From Plasmodiophora brassicae (taxonomy: Eukaryota; Endomyxa; Phytomyxea; Plasmodiophorida; Plasmodiophoridae), in contig JASFAU010000020.1 in the NCBI GenBank assembly GCA_039704465.1, positions 434,001 to 498,000 on the forward strand: a stretch of 64,000 bases of DNA, read 5' to 3'. How positions within the stretch are numbered: position 1 is the stretch's first letter; each line of letters starts with the position of its first letter. The position numbers were made by a program, and so were the translations under genes. This document shows positions 32,301 to 43,822 of the stretch, one piece after another. A model generated the notes under the pieces. It saw only the letters and a list, made by a program, of their open reading frames with translations, searched no databases and was not told where the DNA came from.

Positions 32301-32943
32301 GTAGCTGGGCAAGAGTGGTGATGCCCCCAGAACGTTGCAGCGAAAGAACAGGATCGGCGTTTAAACATTCTTCAAGGTCGTCCACAGGACAGCCCTTGCT
32401 GGCAGCGTATTCCTTAAACTACCAGAATTAGAGACACAGCTAACGTTCGTCAGACACGGTGCTTACGAATTTCGTATACTCGGCCTGGCGCCTTACGTCA
32501 TCCTTGCTTAGTCGTTCTAATGAGCGACACAGGGACGCCTGCGTATGCTGCCCGCGGGCAAACTCATCCAAGCACTCCAGCGCACGTATGGAGGACGGAT
32601 CCACCTGCAACGAAACCAGGCGCTTCGGAATCTCGACTTTTAGGAACTCGGATAGGACGACCTCATTCCGGTACTTCCGAAGGAATTCCGCCGACCGGAT
32701 GTGGTCGGCAGACATCCCAGCAACGTCGTCTGATAAGCCGGCCGTGAAGTCGAAATCGATTAACGGCGGACCATCATGAAGCCAGGATACAGCCATTGTT
32801 TGTCTGATCGGACGATCCATTTCGTCAGGGATGCCGACACCATGGCGCGGGTTCAGAATAGGGTCGTTTCTTGCATCGGCGGCAAGAAAGCCTTCTCGTG
32901 GAAATGCACGAATGATGGGGTTAGCATCCTCCATGGTATCCAA
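29397..32943 (-). pseudogene. CACTA-1 Tnp2-type transposase, in several frames
   Basis: Minus-strand segments 32943-32440, 32385-31477, 31508-31056, 31022-30560, 30574-29891 and 29903-29397 read as successive parts of one transposase. Recognisable parts are QYVHDPMHAFCMRVIPRLVK (the D-x-x-H region), HSMIHLPEVIRQWGPLSGFV with YPMERWIKRMKSI (the conserved HLP...GPL...ER block), and the C-terminal LPYYDGHGQSTLFPIIRVSAWK. Frame changes could be introns or mutations. At least some junctions have GT-AG possibilities, but I did not resolve them, so it is listed as a pseudogene with that caveat. Confidence 0.7.
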
Positions 32944-33280
32944 CCGGATGGACGATAGCCAGATCCAGACGAAGCCGTCGAAGCGAGGTGAGCTAGAGTT
33001 TGGTGCCGTTGTCGCGTCTCACACACAGGTACAACGATCGTCCACAGATCGAACACGACGATCGGAAGTCAACGACTGGCGCAAAAAATGGGGCATTCCG
33101 GCGGCTTGACGTCACAATCTTTTTTGGCGCGTTGGACCTGTTGGCACTATTTCGGCACTCCAGGATATGCACCTGCACCACATCGGCACTTCCCTATTGT
33201 TGGCTCCTGGAATCGGCACTTTCCTCGGCACTCGGGGAAGGTAGGGGCACCAATTTGGCACTCCTATTTTTCCAGTGATT

Positions 33281-36200
33281 GGAGCTACCGTGTTTGCAAG
33301 GACGAGGGTCGCGTAGCTGAGGGTGGTAGCCGTAGTTCGCGAAGAAGGGAGACATTCCAGTGGACGAATGGTCGACGTTATTGTAAGAGAATTCGGCCAG
33401 CGGCAATAATGGCTCCCAGTCGTCTTGCAGGTAGCACACATAACAGCGAAGGTATTGCTGTAATATCTGGTTGACGCGCTCGGTCTGGCCATCAGATTCG
33501 GGATGGCGGGATGATGACAGATGGCGTTCAACGCCGAGACGGCATAGGAGGTGCTTCCAGAACAACGATACGAACTGGGGTCCGCGATCCGAGACAATGT
33601 CGTCGGGCAGGCCATGCAGACGGAACACGTTCTGAAGAAACAGATCGGCAAGCTGATCCGCGGAAATGGATTCTCGACACGCCACAAAGTGGGCCATGTT
33701 CGAATAACGGTCGACCACGACCAGTACAGAGTCATAGCCACGGGAGGAGGGGAGCTTGACGATAAAGTCCATTGAGATGGAGGACCAGAGAGCGGTTGGA
33801 ATTGGTAGCGGAAGTAGCAGGCCGGATGGTCGATGGCGAGGAGGTTTGACGCGGCGACACGTGTCACAGGTCGCCACGTAACCCTTGATGAACGAGGACA
33901 TCTTGGGCCACCAGAACTCGCGCTTGACGAGCTGCAATGTCTTGCGAACCCCAAAATGACCGGCGGTAACGTTGTCGTGAAGGCTGTGCAGAACTTCCAG
34001 CTTGCAGGCCTCACCAGCGACGACGAGAGCGGTTCCGTTGTATAAGAGACCATCGGCAACGCAGAAACGTCGTCCACGAGGCCCGTCCAGCGATAATAAC
34101 GTCTTCTGGACGAAGGGGTCATCGGCTTGTTCGCGACGAATACGTTCGACAAGGGAGATGCCTGATGTACCGGTCTGGAGAAAGAGAATAGCTGGGTCCG
34201 GGCGGAAGAAGCGATGCGGTGGAAGCAGCTGTTGAGACATTGCTAGAATTTCTTCGTCGCCAGGCGAAGGTTGGTATTCCGGACGACGAGTGAGGGCGTC
34301 CGGCTTCCCATGAAGTCGCCCCGGACGATGATGAATCACGAAATCGAATTCGCTAAGCAGTTGAGACCAGCGAACCTGACGTCTGTTTAACTTGTGGGTA
34401 GACATGAAGTGGACGAGGTTACGAAGGTCGCTATGCACGACCGTTTGGTGCTGATCTGAGTCGAGGAACTGCCGCCACTTAGTGAACGCTTCCACAACCG
34501 CCAGGAGTTCCTTGTCGTAAATGGGATAGCTAATCTCGGCAGCAATCAGCTTCCGCGAGAAGTAGGCGATCGGGTGCAACTCCCCATCTGCGCCGCCCTT
34601 TTGCGAAAGGACCATAGCGATGGCAAAGTCTGAGGCGTCGGTCTCGACATCACACGGTTGATGAGGATCGAAATGGCCCAAGACAGGTGCCGATGTGAAC
34701 GCAACCTTCAGAGAGCCGAATGCAGCTTGAGCGTCAGCATCCCAGATAAAGGCGACACCGTCACGCGTCAGGTTTGTGAGTGGTAGAGCAATTTCCGCGA
34801 AGTGAGGAATAAATTTGCGATAAAAATTGGCGAATCCCAAGAATACTTGGAGACCATGGATATCTCGTGGCGGTTGCCAAGACAGGATAGTGTCGATACG
34901 GGCAGGGTCGAGGCGCAGTCCGTCTCGAGAAACGAGGTAGCCGAGAAACTCGACCTCCTTGGCGCCGAAAACACACTTCTCCATATTAGCGGTAAGACTG
35001 CTAGCCCGAAGTCGTTCCAGGACGAGGCGCACATGGTGTTCATGGTCGGCGACGTTCGCAGAAAAAATAAGGATGTCGTCCAGATATACGACAACGAACT
35101 GGTCGAGGTAATCCTTGAACATATCATTCATGAACGACTGGAACGAAGCCGGTGCGTTTGCGAGGCCAAACGGCATAACCAAATATTCGAAGAGTCCATA
35201 CGGGGTGCGAAACGCCGTCTTCCACTCGTCCCCTTCGCGGATACGAATTTGATTATACGCGCTGCGCAGGTCGATTTTCGTGAAGATCGTGGCCCGACTA
35301 AGGTTGGCAAGAAGTTGGTCAATAAGAGGCAGTGGATACCGGTTCTTGATCGTGGCAGAATTTAGGACGCGATAATCGACACAAAGTCGCAGCGAGCCGT
35401 CTTTCTTGCGTACAAACAGAATGGGCGCACCGGCCGAAGAACGGGAAGGACGAATGAAATTCGACTTTAAATTGGCTTCCAGATACTGCTTGAGGGCCAC
35501 CTGCTCTCGTTGGGAAAGACCATATAACCGACAAAATGGTGGCTCCTTGCCGGGCTTAAGATCGATGGGGCAATCGGAAGCGCGGTGAGGAGGCAGGCAC
35601 GCCGGGCTGCCAGTGGCGAACACGTCCGAGAACTCGCGATAGGCGTCAGGAAGCGCAGGCCCGGAGACTGAGTCCGAGTCGAGTTCGGTCCAAGTATAAT
35701 GCAGAAGGTAACAAGCTGCGTCGTCAACGATAGCATCCAGAAACGGCTCAGCGCTGAAGAACGCAATCGAGGTTGATGACCCCGGGTCACCGTCTGGTGA
35801 GACCAGGGGCGTAAGGAAGGACTCGTCGGCGGCGTTCGAGATCAGGGGCTCCGCAGAGGCGCCGGAAGGGAGCCGCGTGAATGGAAGATAAGTCCACCCA
35901 AGGACCCAGGCCAGGGCGACCAAGGATGCAGTCATCAAAAGATTAATAATGTGGCGACCACGAAGCCCGCCAGAGGGGCGAGGCGGCGAGAGGCGTTGTC
36001 CCGCCCCTCGACGGACGGGTCCACGGTGCCGGACGCACGACGGCTCGGGGCCCGAGGGGAACGATGATAACGGATCGTTGTGGCACGCTGCCACAGTAGC
36101 AGCGGCAGCGACCTCGGAGAGGCAGGCATGCGCGAGGGCGGGAGAGCTAGAGCTGTCGACAACAGCAGCAGGCGGTTCACTGTGACCGGCGGCCACCGTA

Positions 36201-37105
36201 TCAGTGACAGCGACCTCCGAGAGGCAATCGGGAGCGATGACGGAAGCGCTAGAGCTATCGACGCCCGCAGCCGGGACGGTCCCGAACTCGGAGTAATCGT
36301 CGTCGTCCTCGTCGTCAGAAGCCAACTCAGGGAGGGCAATTACCTCCACCTCGGCTACCTCAGATGCTGAGGCAGTCGGCAATGTTTCGACTGATGCCGC
36401 CGAATCAACTGCATGCGTAGACGCAGGGAGGTCTCCTGCCGGGATGGAGATCCCCGCGATGCGAGGGCCGCGATGCTGGAGACGGTGGCTCCGCCAATCG
36501 ATGTCAGGGTTTGTATCCGCCAACCACGGCAGGCCGAGGATGACAGGATGCTGCGGCGAATGGATCATGTTCAGGACGACGTCACTGTCGAAACATTCGT
36601 CGACGGTGATTCGTAGCGGGGCGGTTTCCTGAGTAATTGGGGCCAGATGACGGCCGTCAATGACGCGAACCGGAATAGCACGCGATTTGGCGCGAACAGG
36701 CACTTCGTGATGACGACAGAACGACCAGTCGATAAAATTGGACGTCGCGCCACAGTCTAACAAGGCGAGCGTACTGACGCGACGTGAGCCGATAACGAGA
36801 CAGACCGGTACCAATAGATGTGGTATAGATGTAGCCGACGTAAAGAATAAATCCGTAACATGAAGAAAGTCGGGTTCGGAACCAAAAGAAATGTTTACTG
36901 GGCGACTGGGGAACCCGTTCACAGACGCCCGGGCACATTTCCCGGGGGACCAGCCTGCGGGACGCTGGCGCTGGGTGGGGGCGACGGAGGACCAGCAGCG
37001 GCAGGCCGCTCGGGGCACAGCGCGGAGCGGTGACCAACCTTGTGACAGTGCTGGCACGGAGGTCGCTTGGGGCAGGACGCAATGAAATGTCCAGCCTCGC
37101 GACAA
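33281..37105 (-). CDS. Gypsy-1 Pol, 5' part (protease, RT, RNase H, integrase core)
   Basis: Domains in order: aspartic protease with LLDCGATSNFID; an Asp/Glu-rich spacer with one hydrophobic stretch (LLMTASLVALAWVLGW); RT with YLDDILIF (plus strand ~35074-35085); RNase H with DASDFAIAMVLSQ and YDKELLAVVEAF; and integrase with an HHCC zinc finger (GHFGVRKT, CDTCRR) and the DDE residues in SMDFIVKLP, VSDRGPQF and HPESDGQTERVNQ. All catalytic residues look intact. The frame runs into CACTA-1 at 33280 and gains foreign codons to 33194, so the integrase lacks its C-terminus here. Confidence 0.92.
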
Positions 37106-38016
37106 TAGTGGCAGACCAAAGGTTGCGCCCCTCCGACCTCGATAGCGTTGACAGCGGCGATCGGATACTTCGGTTCGAGATGGATCGCCATCTCGAACAT
37201 CTTGTCGTACTCGGTGTAGTTGTAAATGAAGAGGGCATCAGAAAGTGCAGGGTGCAAGGACATGCGGAACTTTTCCGCCAAACGGGACGGACTCAGCCTA
37301 TACAAGGGGTCGAGTTGTTGAACCTTCTTGTACAAGCGCTGGAACTCCCGCGCATGGTGAACCACACTGGAAGTCTGCTTCAAATTGTCAAAATCAGCTT
37401 CGACCCGCTTTAACGACGGCTCCGGAAAATCATGAAGCAGGGCGGATGCCACGTCCGCCATTGACGCGTCCTCGGAAAGGTCAAGATAAGTCTCCAAGGC
37501 GTATCCTTTCAAGGCCGTCGTCAAGATGCATTGCACAGCGTCGGAAAGCGGACTGGTAGACGTTAACGGCGTCTGGGTGATCCGCGCGAAAGCGGTCAAC
37601 CAACGCATCGTCGACAGACCGTCCGCCCCCGAAAATCGCGGGATATCGTGGGACTGGACAACAATAGGCGGCGGCGGCGGCGGGGACACGGGATGCTGCG
37701 TCGACGGGGCGACAGAATTCGGCAGAGACGAAGCCACAGAAGCGTGGAGAGGCAATAGGGAAGGCACAGCGCTGATGACCGGGGGATCCGACGAGTCGTT
37801 GCGCACTTCGGGAGACGAGACAGCTGGCGCTGGGGGGGGGCTGGCCCTAGGCAGCGAGCCATGCGCGAATTTCAACTGGGCTAAGAGGTCGAGGATCTCC
37901 GCCTTCAGGTCGCGCAGCTCGATAGCGCCAGCAACATCCGCCGCAGCTGCAACATCCGGATTCGCGGACGATGGCGGGTCCGACAACGCCGGAATCAACC
38001 CATCACCTCCCGCCAT
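36919..38016 (-). CDS. Gypsy-1 Gag polyprotein
   Basis: 365 residues starting MAGGDGLIPALSD. A Pro/Ser-rich N-terminus precedes a capsid-like region (DAVQCILTTALKGYALETYL, FRMSLHPALSDALF). Two CCHC zinc knuckles of the CX2CX4HX4C type follow near the end: CHYCREAGHFIASC and CQHCHKVGHRSALC. The frame ends 187 bases inside the Pol frame, so Pol must be made by -1 frameshifting or a similar bypass. Confidence 0.88.
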   Translation of the reverse strand: MAGGDGLIPALSDPPSSANPDVAAAADVAGAIELRDLKAEILDLLAQLKFAHGSLPRASPPPAPAVSSPEVRNDSSDPPVISAVPSLLPLHASVASSLPNSVAPSTQHPVSPPPPPPIVVQSHDIPRFSGADGLSTMRWLTAFARITQTPLTSTSPLSDAVQCILTTALKGYALETYLDLSEDASMADVASALLHDFPEPSLKRVEADFDNLKQTSSVVHHAREFQRLYKKVQQLDPLYRLSPSRLAEKFRMSLHPALSDALFIYNYTEYDKMFEMAIHLEPKYPIAAVNAIEVGGAQPLVCHYCREAGHFIASCPKRPPCQHCHKVGHRSALCPERPAAAGPPSPPPSASVPQAGPPGNVPGRL

Positions 38017-38029
38017 AGCTGCGATGATA

Positions 38030-38155
38030 CAGGGCCGAGACGAGACGAGACGATAGTCGATACGGGCCGAGACGAGACGAGACGATAGTCGATACGGGCC
38101 GAGACGAGACGAGACGATAGTCGATACGGGCCGAGACGAGACGAGACGATACGCG
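38030..38155. repeat. 32-bp tandem repeat in the gypsy-1 leader
   Basis: About four copies of a 32-bp unit containing GAGACGAGACGATAGTCGAT lie between the primer site and the gag start, inside the untranslated leader. Confidence 0.85.
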
Positions 38156-38181
38156 TACGACCGAAGAGTAGTCGGTCAAAA

Positions 38182-38327
38182 TGTGACGACAGAGCAAGAT
38201 GTGTCAACCACACGGATTGACCGACTGAGGTCGGTCCAACGCCGTGGACGTTTATTGTAGTAGTGCGCTGCGGAGGAGCCCAATTAGGTGCCGGCTGAGT
38301 CGCCAAGACAGCGACTCGACCGTGACA
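38182..38327 (-). repeat. Gypsy-1 5' LTR
   Basis: 146 bp with one mismatch to the partner at 27111. On the minus strand AGTCGGTCAA begins at 38226 and is complementary to the primer-binding site at 38181-38170. By analogy with Tf1 this would be close to the transcript 5' end. Confidence 0.92.
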
Positions 38328-38590
38328 CAAACGCTTAACGATGCAGAACTCGCTCGCGAAGTCGGAGTCACATTCAGACTGGCCTTCACACGACCGCCGA
38401 ACGTCATGCAATTGGTATCGAACATATCAGACGAACAAGCACAACGACTACAAGATCCACCGCCATTAAAGCGCCGCCGGCTGCATATATCTCTCAATCT
38501 ACGCCCTACGGGAATAAACTTCTCTCATTCTTCCGGTATTCCGCGCGCGGTCAACGTCGGTCCAGCGCCCGCGCCTGAACGCTGACGAAC
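38328..38590 (+). pseudogene. Penelope-like element relic, right part (displaced by gypsy-1)
   Basis: Begins with the second copy of the CAAAC target duplication. The frame of the left part continues as NDAELAREVGVTFRLAF and PPNVMQLVSNISDEQAQRL, as expected for the RT thumb and end of a Penelope-like protein. Removing gypsy-1 plus one CAAAC keeps the reading frame, which supports one ancestral gene. Confidence 0.65.
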
Positions 38591-38631
38591 GTGCACAGAC
38601 GTTGAAAAGAGACGACCGAGAGAACATACAT

Positions 38632-38718
38632 TGTCAAGATCAGGCAAGCTGATGCAACGAACGCTTTGACGGACTGGCGAAGTCCGTCGCGGGGTTCGAG
38701 ATTTATTCAGTCCTCACA
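38632..38718 (-). repeat. Probable gypsy-3 3' LTR
   Basis: 87 bp bounded by TG...CA, directly after the chromodomain end. Contains AATAAA and the hairpin GACGGACT...AGTCCGTC, the same module as in the other two gypsy LTRs. There is no partner copy to confirm the borders. Confidence 0.6.
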
Positions 38719-40541
38719 GAATAGTCCTCTTGTAGCGACTTCGCCTCCGTTGGATTCGACAGCGAGGGCCGGGTTTTTCGGGATACCGAGCATGAAATTC
38801 AGCAATCGCTTGGTCGAGACCCCCTGTCCCATGGAGGTTGCCCGCGGGTTCCCAGGTTCGATCGGACGGGGACTATCCTTCCCAGTCTATGAGGTATTGC
38901 AGCCGCCCCTACCGGTATCGGGAGTCCAGGATCGACTTAACAATGAACAGGGGCTGGTCATCATCTTCCAATACAATAGGCGGTGGTGGCGGCTGAAGGC
39001 GATGCGGAAAGACATTAGGCGTATACGGTTCCAGCTGTGATACATGGAACACGTTATGTAGGCGAGATGTAGGAGGCAATTTCACTTCGTATGCCACAGG
39101 GTTAACGGTTCGAACAACTTGGAAGGGCCCCAGCAGACGGTCGTCCAGTTTCCCACACGGCCGGCCAGTCGATAGATCGCCCACCTGTAGTGGTGGAGGT
39201 TCGCGGCGGCGGCGGTCCGCAGAGCGTTTCATAGCGTCGACCGCCTGTTGTAGTTGACCCTTCAAGTAGCGGCGAACCTTCCCAAGGAATTCGGCACGCT
39301 CATCGGCGGCTGGGTTACAGACCTGACCGTTCCTGGGTCGAGGCTCCGTCACCCTCGGGTGAAACCCGTAGTTGGCGAAAAACGGCGACATGCCGGTGGC
39401 CGAGTTGTCGGCGTTATTGTACGCGAACTCGGCCATAGCCAGAAGTTGCATCCAGTCGTCCTGCATGTAGCTAACGTAGCAGCGTAAGTATTGTTCAAGG
39501 ATCTGGTTCACGCGTTCCGTCTGGCCATCGGATTCCGGGTGCCGCGATGAAGACAGGTTCCGTTGGATATCGAGACGGTCCAGCAAGTGTTTCCAAAAGG
39601 CCGACACGAACTGGGGGCCCCGGTCGGAAACGATGTCGTCCGGTAGGCCATGCAGGCGGAATACCTGCTGCAAGAACAGGTCAGACAGCTCGACCGCCGT
39701 GAGGGACTCCTTGCACGGAATGAAGTGGGCCATTTTCGATAATCGGTCGACCACAACAAGGACCGAATCGTAGCCTTCGGAAACTGGGAGCTTGACAATT
39801 AAATCCATTGATATCGAGGACCACAACGAACTCGGCAAGGGGAGAGGCAGTAGGAGCCCGGACGGTTTGTGGCGCGGAGATTTGCTTCTCTGGCAAGCGT
39901 CGCAGGATGAGACGTACTGTTTGATGAAGGCCCTCATGCCTGGCCACCAGAATTCATGCTGGATATGCCCAAGCGTTTTGCTGATACCAAAGTGACCAGC
40001 CGCCTTATTATCGTGGAGTTGTCGGAGAATCTCGAACTTTGCATTCGTCGCCGGAAACGATCAAGGAACGTCCTTTGTACAGGAGACCGTCCATCAGGCA
40101 ATACTTCCTGCCTTGAGGCCGATCAAGCAGGCCGACAATCTTGGCGACGAACGGATCACTCGCTTGGTGTCGCCAGATACGGTCCAGGAGAGATTCTGAC
40201 GGAGCCACCTCCGCGTGGACGGTGAACGCGTCCACCACGAGGGAAGGCACTAGGCGATGAAGCGGAAGCAGTTGTACGGATTGTTGCAGGATGCCTTCTT
40301 CATCCGCCGTCGGAACGTACTCCGGGCGGCGCGTCAAGGCGCCCGGTTTGCCATGCAAGCGGCCAGGTCGGTGCTGAATCATGAAGTCGGAGCCGCTAAG
40401 CAGTTGCGACCAGCGGATTTGACGCGAAATAAGCTTGTGGGTCGTCATGAAGTACTTGAGGTTGCGGTGGTCGCTGTGCACTAGTGTCTGATGTTCATCC
40501 GAATCCAGGAACCGGCGCCATTTCTCGAAGGACTCAACAAC
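38719..40541 (-). pseudogene. Gypsy-3 pol: RNase H end, integrase and chromodomain
   Basis: 40541-40008 gives VVESFEKWRRFL, HRPGRLHGKPGALTRRPEY and the start of the integrase. A frame break near 40010 separates it from 39937-38909, which carries CDACQRSKSPRHKPSG, the DDE region (SMDLIVKLP, VSDRGPQF, HPESDGQTERVNQ) and HNVFHVSQLEPYTPNV. A small deletion shortens the segment after LQVGDL. The chromodomain (ILDSRYR...) continues with a frame shift to ~38710. Confidence 0.8.
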
Positions 40542-40552
40542 CACAGGCAGCA

Positions 40553-41000
40553 GATGCGCTACATGCGCGCTACATTATTTTGGTATTTTGCAATGGTGCA
40601 TCGGCGCTACATTCATGTAGCCGCCCGACAACAGAGGTGCTACATGCATGTGCCACGTTTGTAGCGTGTTGGCTACATTTGTGCTACATTCGATGTAGCG
40701 TGTTTGTAGCCTTTCGGCCACAAACATGCTACATGAATGTAGCTCAAATGTAGCACCCCGGGCACGTGAATGCTACATTAATGTATCTCAAATGTAGCCT
40801 TTCGGACGCACACACGCTACATTCAATGTATCTGAGATGTAGCCGATTGGACACATTTTAGCTACAACACTTGTAGTCTGGATGTAGCCGGAAGGCTACA
40901 GTTACGCTACATTAATGTAGAGTAAATGTAGCCGTTCGATAACAGACCGGCTACATTAATGTAGCCCAGCTGTAGCCCTTCTACTACCGTATTTCGTAGC
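40553..41000. repeat. Subterminal palindrome-rich repeats of CACTA-2
   Basis: Roughly 25 copies of TGTAGC/GCTACA are arranged as GCTACATTAATGTAGC-type palindromes in ~55-60-bp units. Sparser copies recur at 44180-44330 near the other end. Subterminal arrays of this sort are transposase-binding regions in CACTA elements. Confidence 0.75.
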
Positions 41001-41059
41001 GCATTCGAAGCACGAAACCCGTATCCATTGCGACGAATCGCACCCCGCCGGAGCGTGAA

Positions 41060-41741
41060 ACTGTATTACCGATTCCTCAGCTCTTGCTGGGCGCGCTTTA
41101 TATGACGAGCCGTCATCTTAACGAGGTCGGGATGCACCCAGGTGTAATCCTCATCATCATCATCGTCATGCGATTCTTCCGACGCACCTGAGATCCCTCT
41201 TGGTGATGGCGTATCCCCAGATCATCTCGGCGCCTCGCAATCTCAGTTTTGATCACTAAGAGCAGTTAACACATTCAGAAACAGTGGTGTTTACATGGAA
41301 ATACGCACTTACTAAGATTCGTATGATTATAGGAGTACTGGTCGACATCCTCTACACTGAGATCATCGCGATGCCTCAACCAGTCCTTCAAGTCATTATG
41401 GATCTTCATCGTGGTGGGCTTCTTCTGTCCGCCCATCGACAGCAAATACTCGTCACTGTAATAGCTATACAACCACGGTTTCGTCAGATTTTATAAGGTC
41501 ATATCAAACCATGCCTGACCTACGCGGCACACAGAGTTTTCATCCCGCTCCGCAGCGCGTTGCGCTGGGGCGTCATTGCTGCCCTGACATTCTCCGGTGA
41601 CAGGTATTCCGCAATCGGCCCCTGTGGCAAGGGTTCTTTCCTCCTGCCCGAAAACGGATCACGAGTAGGGCCAGGACTGGGTGACGTTGACCGTTGAGTC
41701 TCTGAACGGGCTTCCCGTGAAGGTCTGTGTTCGAATGCCAA
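41060..41741 (-). CDS. Putative second gene of CACTA-2 (minus strand, spliced), function unknown
   Basis: Minus-strand segments join plausibly: 41741 to ~41530 (EYLSPENVRAAMTPQRNALR) splices by GTGTGC...TATAG into YYSDEYLLSMGGQKKPTTMK and DLKDWLRHRDDL. A further splice (donor in CTCAGTGTAG) leads to IKTEIARRRDDLGIRHHQEG, and an acidic end EDYTWVHPDLVKMTARHIKR is in reach. There is no known domain. CACTA elements often carry a second DNA-binding gene, which is my guess. Confidence 0.4.
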
Positions 41742-42198
41742 CAGTCAGATACCTGACAAGAGGGCCGACGTACTTGTACATCGACGATGCTCGTCTTCGT
41801 CGCGACATCTCGACCTACACCGCCCAATATCACTTTGAGTGGTTGTGGGCGCACGTCACGAATGAGCAGCCCGGATCGGACTCTGACTGGGTCGAGTCCA
41901 CTGGGGTTGCGCAGCCTTCATGCAGCACCCCTCTCCCGAGCCGGCACCCTCTCCCGAGCCGGTCGCACTGAATCTTGCAAAACGCCGCTCACTACGACTT
42001 CTCGTCACAAGGCTTCTTTCCGTATTCCACGATTTGAGCAGGATTAACAATACAGTATCTGCTTACCCTAACGTACCCACGTCAGATTCTATTTCGTATT
42101 ACATTTGTACATAACGGTCTCGACGTGTACGCCTGCGGTCCGCCGCTGGGTAGTGTACCGGTACGCGCCAGTTTCGTCGGCTTCCTCGGACTTGTCAC

Positions 42199-43822
42199 TT
42201 GCCGCAACCTGAGTCGCCTCGCTGCATCGACATGCGTCTGACCCCACGTCTTCTTCGTGCCAGGAAGGCTGCACGAACTGATGCGGCCAGTTCGATTCCA
42301 CCATCGGACAGCACTAGTCCATCGTCCCCAATGCCCATCGTCGACACTCCTGTCGTCGATCATTCGCCTGAGGATTCCGATTCATCTGTTTCCGATTCGT
42401 CGTATGACTCCGACCATGCATCAGCGGGCGCCGCCAAGATGCATGCTACCTATGATGCTGAATCGAACATATCCAATGTCGATTTTGATGTCGGGGAAGC
42501 CCTTCCGCCCGATGCTGATGAATGTCTAGTCGAGTGCTCCGAAGCACTAGCGGCGCTGCTGAAAGCCCGCATTACCGGGTTTGTCAAGCCTAGCATTGGT
42601 CTGCAGCAGACTTTCTTCGTCCTCGACGAGATGTGCAAGTCCTCCCTGTCCGACGCCGCGTTTACTCGCATGTCTCAAGTTATTCATTCTACGGCGAAGC
42701 TGGCAAAGTTGCAGTGCGTTGGGGAATCTATCGCTGAGGTAACACGCACGGTTGCATTGCAGGCGTTTCTGGTCGGCATTCTTTACCTTTCTTCACTGCG
42801 CAAACCTCCTTTTGTCAAAGGCAATTCCCAAGTCTGCCCTTGACAATATCGTTTTGGAATTTCGCGCCGCTCTCGCTGAGATGGAGTATTTAGGGCCAGC
42901 GACCATGATGACCATATCAGTAAGAAATGCTTCACACGAGTGCTTTGATTGTGTTGACGGCTGGTCGTAGGCCCATTCCATAATGCACATCCCTGATATC
43001 GTTAAACAATTCGGCCCAATCAAGGGATTTGTCTGGAATTACTACGTGGAGCGATGGATGCACTACATGAAACGCGCGTTATCCGCGACGATCGGGTTCG
43101 CGCGTAACATCGTACAAGCGTTCCAGGTGATGTCGGCGACAGCGAGGAACCGGTAAGAGAACAGCACCAGGTTATTGTCATCATTGAGTTATTTACCGAG
43201 CACTTTGTCAGGGCTGACTGCCGATTGTTTCCCAACGCAAACTGGGAACCGGTTTACGTTCGGAGATGCAGAAGGGGTCGACGAGCAGGATCAGAACGGG
43301 CTCGTGTTGGCGTTACCTGTGGACCAACCCGCCAGCGACCTGCTACTGTCGAGACACGATCGGGCTTGGCTGCACCGCCGTATGTACGGCAGTCAGGAAT
43401 GGCGCACTGCCCATGCTCATCCATACTTCGACGAGTACCGTGATGCATGTCATCAGTTTGCGCACGACGTCGGTCACTCTGTACGCGAGTACGTTGACAT
43501 GTTCCGCGACGTCGACGCCTTTGACGAGTGGTGTTTAACCAACTTCGGTCGGCGGTTGCTTCCCACGAAAGTCAAAGTGTATCACCGGGCGTATTATGGT
43601 ACGAACCCGCTGCATCAGCGCCTTTCACAACGTTGTCCTTACTTTGCTTTAGGCAATGTGCTATGGAGGACGACGCAGCTGGATCGCACGTTTCCAGGGA
43701 GCCAGAATGACCTGGTCTACACGATATCAGGAGACGAACATTACACCGGCCAGATCGAAGCGATTGGTCAGTTCGAATTCCCTGGCGGCCCGCCGTTCAA
43801 CGTGTTCATCTGTCAACGGTAA
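42199..43822 (+). pseudogene. CACTA-2 transposase relic
   Basis: The first frame (42199-42843) is acidic and Ser-rich, then helical. After a break, MHIPDIVKQFGPIKGFVWNY with VERWMHYMKRAL (~42980-43080) matches the HLP...GPL...ER block of the CACTA-1 transposase. The C-terminal frame 43175-43822 has HDRAWLHRRMYGSQEW and REYVDMFRDVDAFDEW. Several frames and stops show it is not functional, unless unrecognised introns account for the breaks. Confidence 0.65.

Larger units (their letters stand above)
27862..33277 (-). mobile_element. CACTA-1: CACTA/EnSpm DNA transposon inserted in gypsy-1 pol
   Basis: 5416 bp. The termini are inverted: CACTGGAAAAATA...AGTGCC at the left and its near-copy at the right (first 13 bases identical). 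A 3-bp duplication ATT flanks it (27859-27861 and 33278-33280), the length expected for CACTA elements. Both ends carry many subterminal TCGGCAC/GTGCCG motifs. The transposase is on the minus strand. Confidence 0.92.
27111..38327 (-). mobile_element. Gypsy-1: full-length Ty3/gypsy chromovirus-type retrotransposon (split by CACTA-1)
   Basis: Two 146-bp LTRs (TG...CA) differ at a single base (27216 C versus 38287 G). They are flanked by the 5-bp duplication CAAAC (27106-27110 and 38328-38332). Without the inner transposon the element is ~5.8 kb. Gag and Pol lie on the minus strand with Pol in the -1 frame relative to Gag. The primer site TTGACCGACT just inside the 5' LTR (38170-38181) complements an LTR-internal AGTC sequence rather than a tRNA end. 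The polypurine tract AAAAGGGGA precedes the 3' LTR. Near-identical LTRs suggest recent insertion. Confidence 0.93.

Noticed and set aside
40553..41000. CRISPR-like repeat array
   Set aside because: The repeats are short palindromes at uneven spacing inside the end of a CACTA element in a eukaryotic genome.
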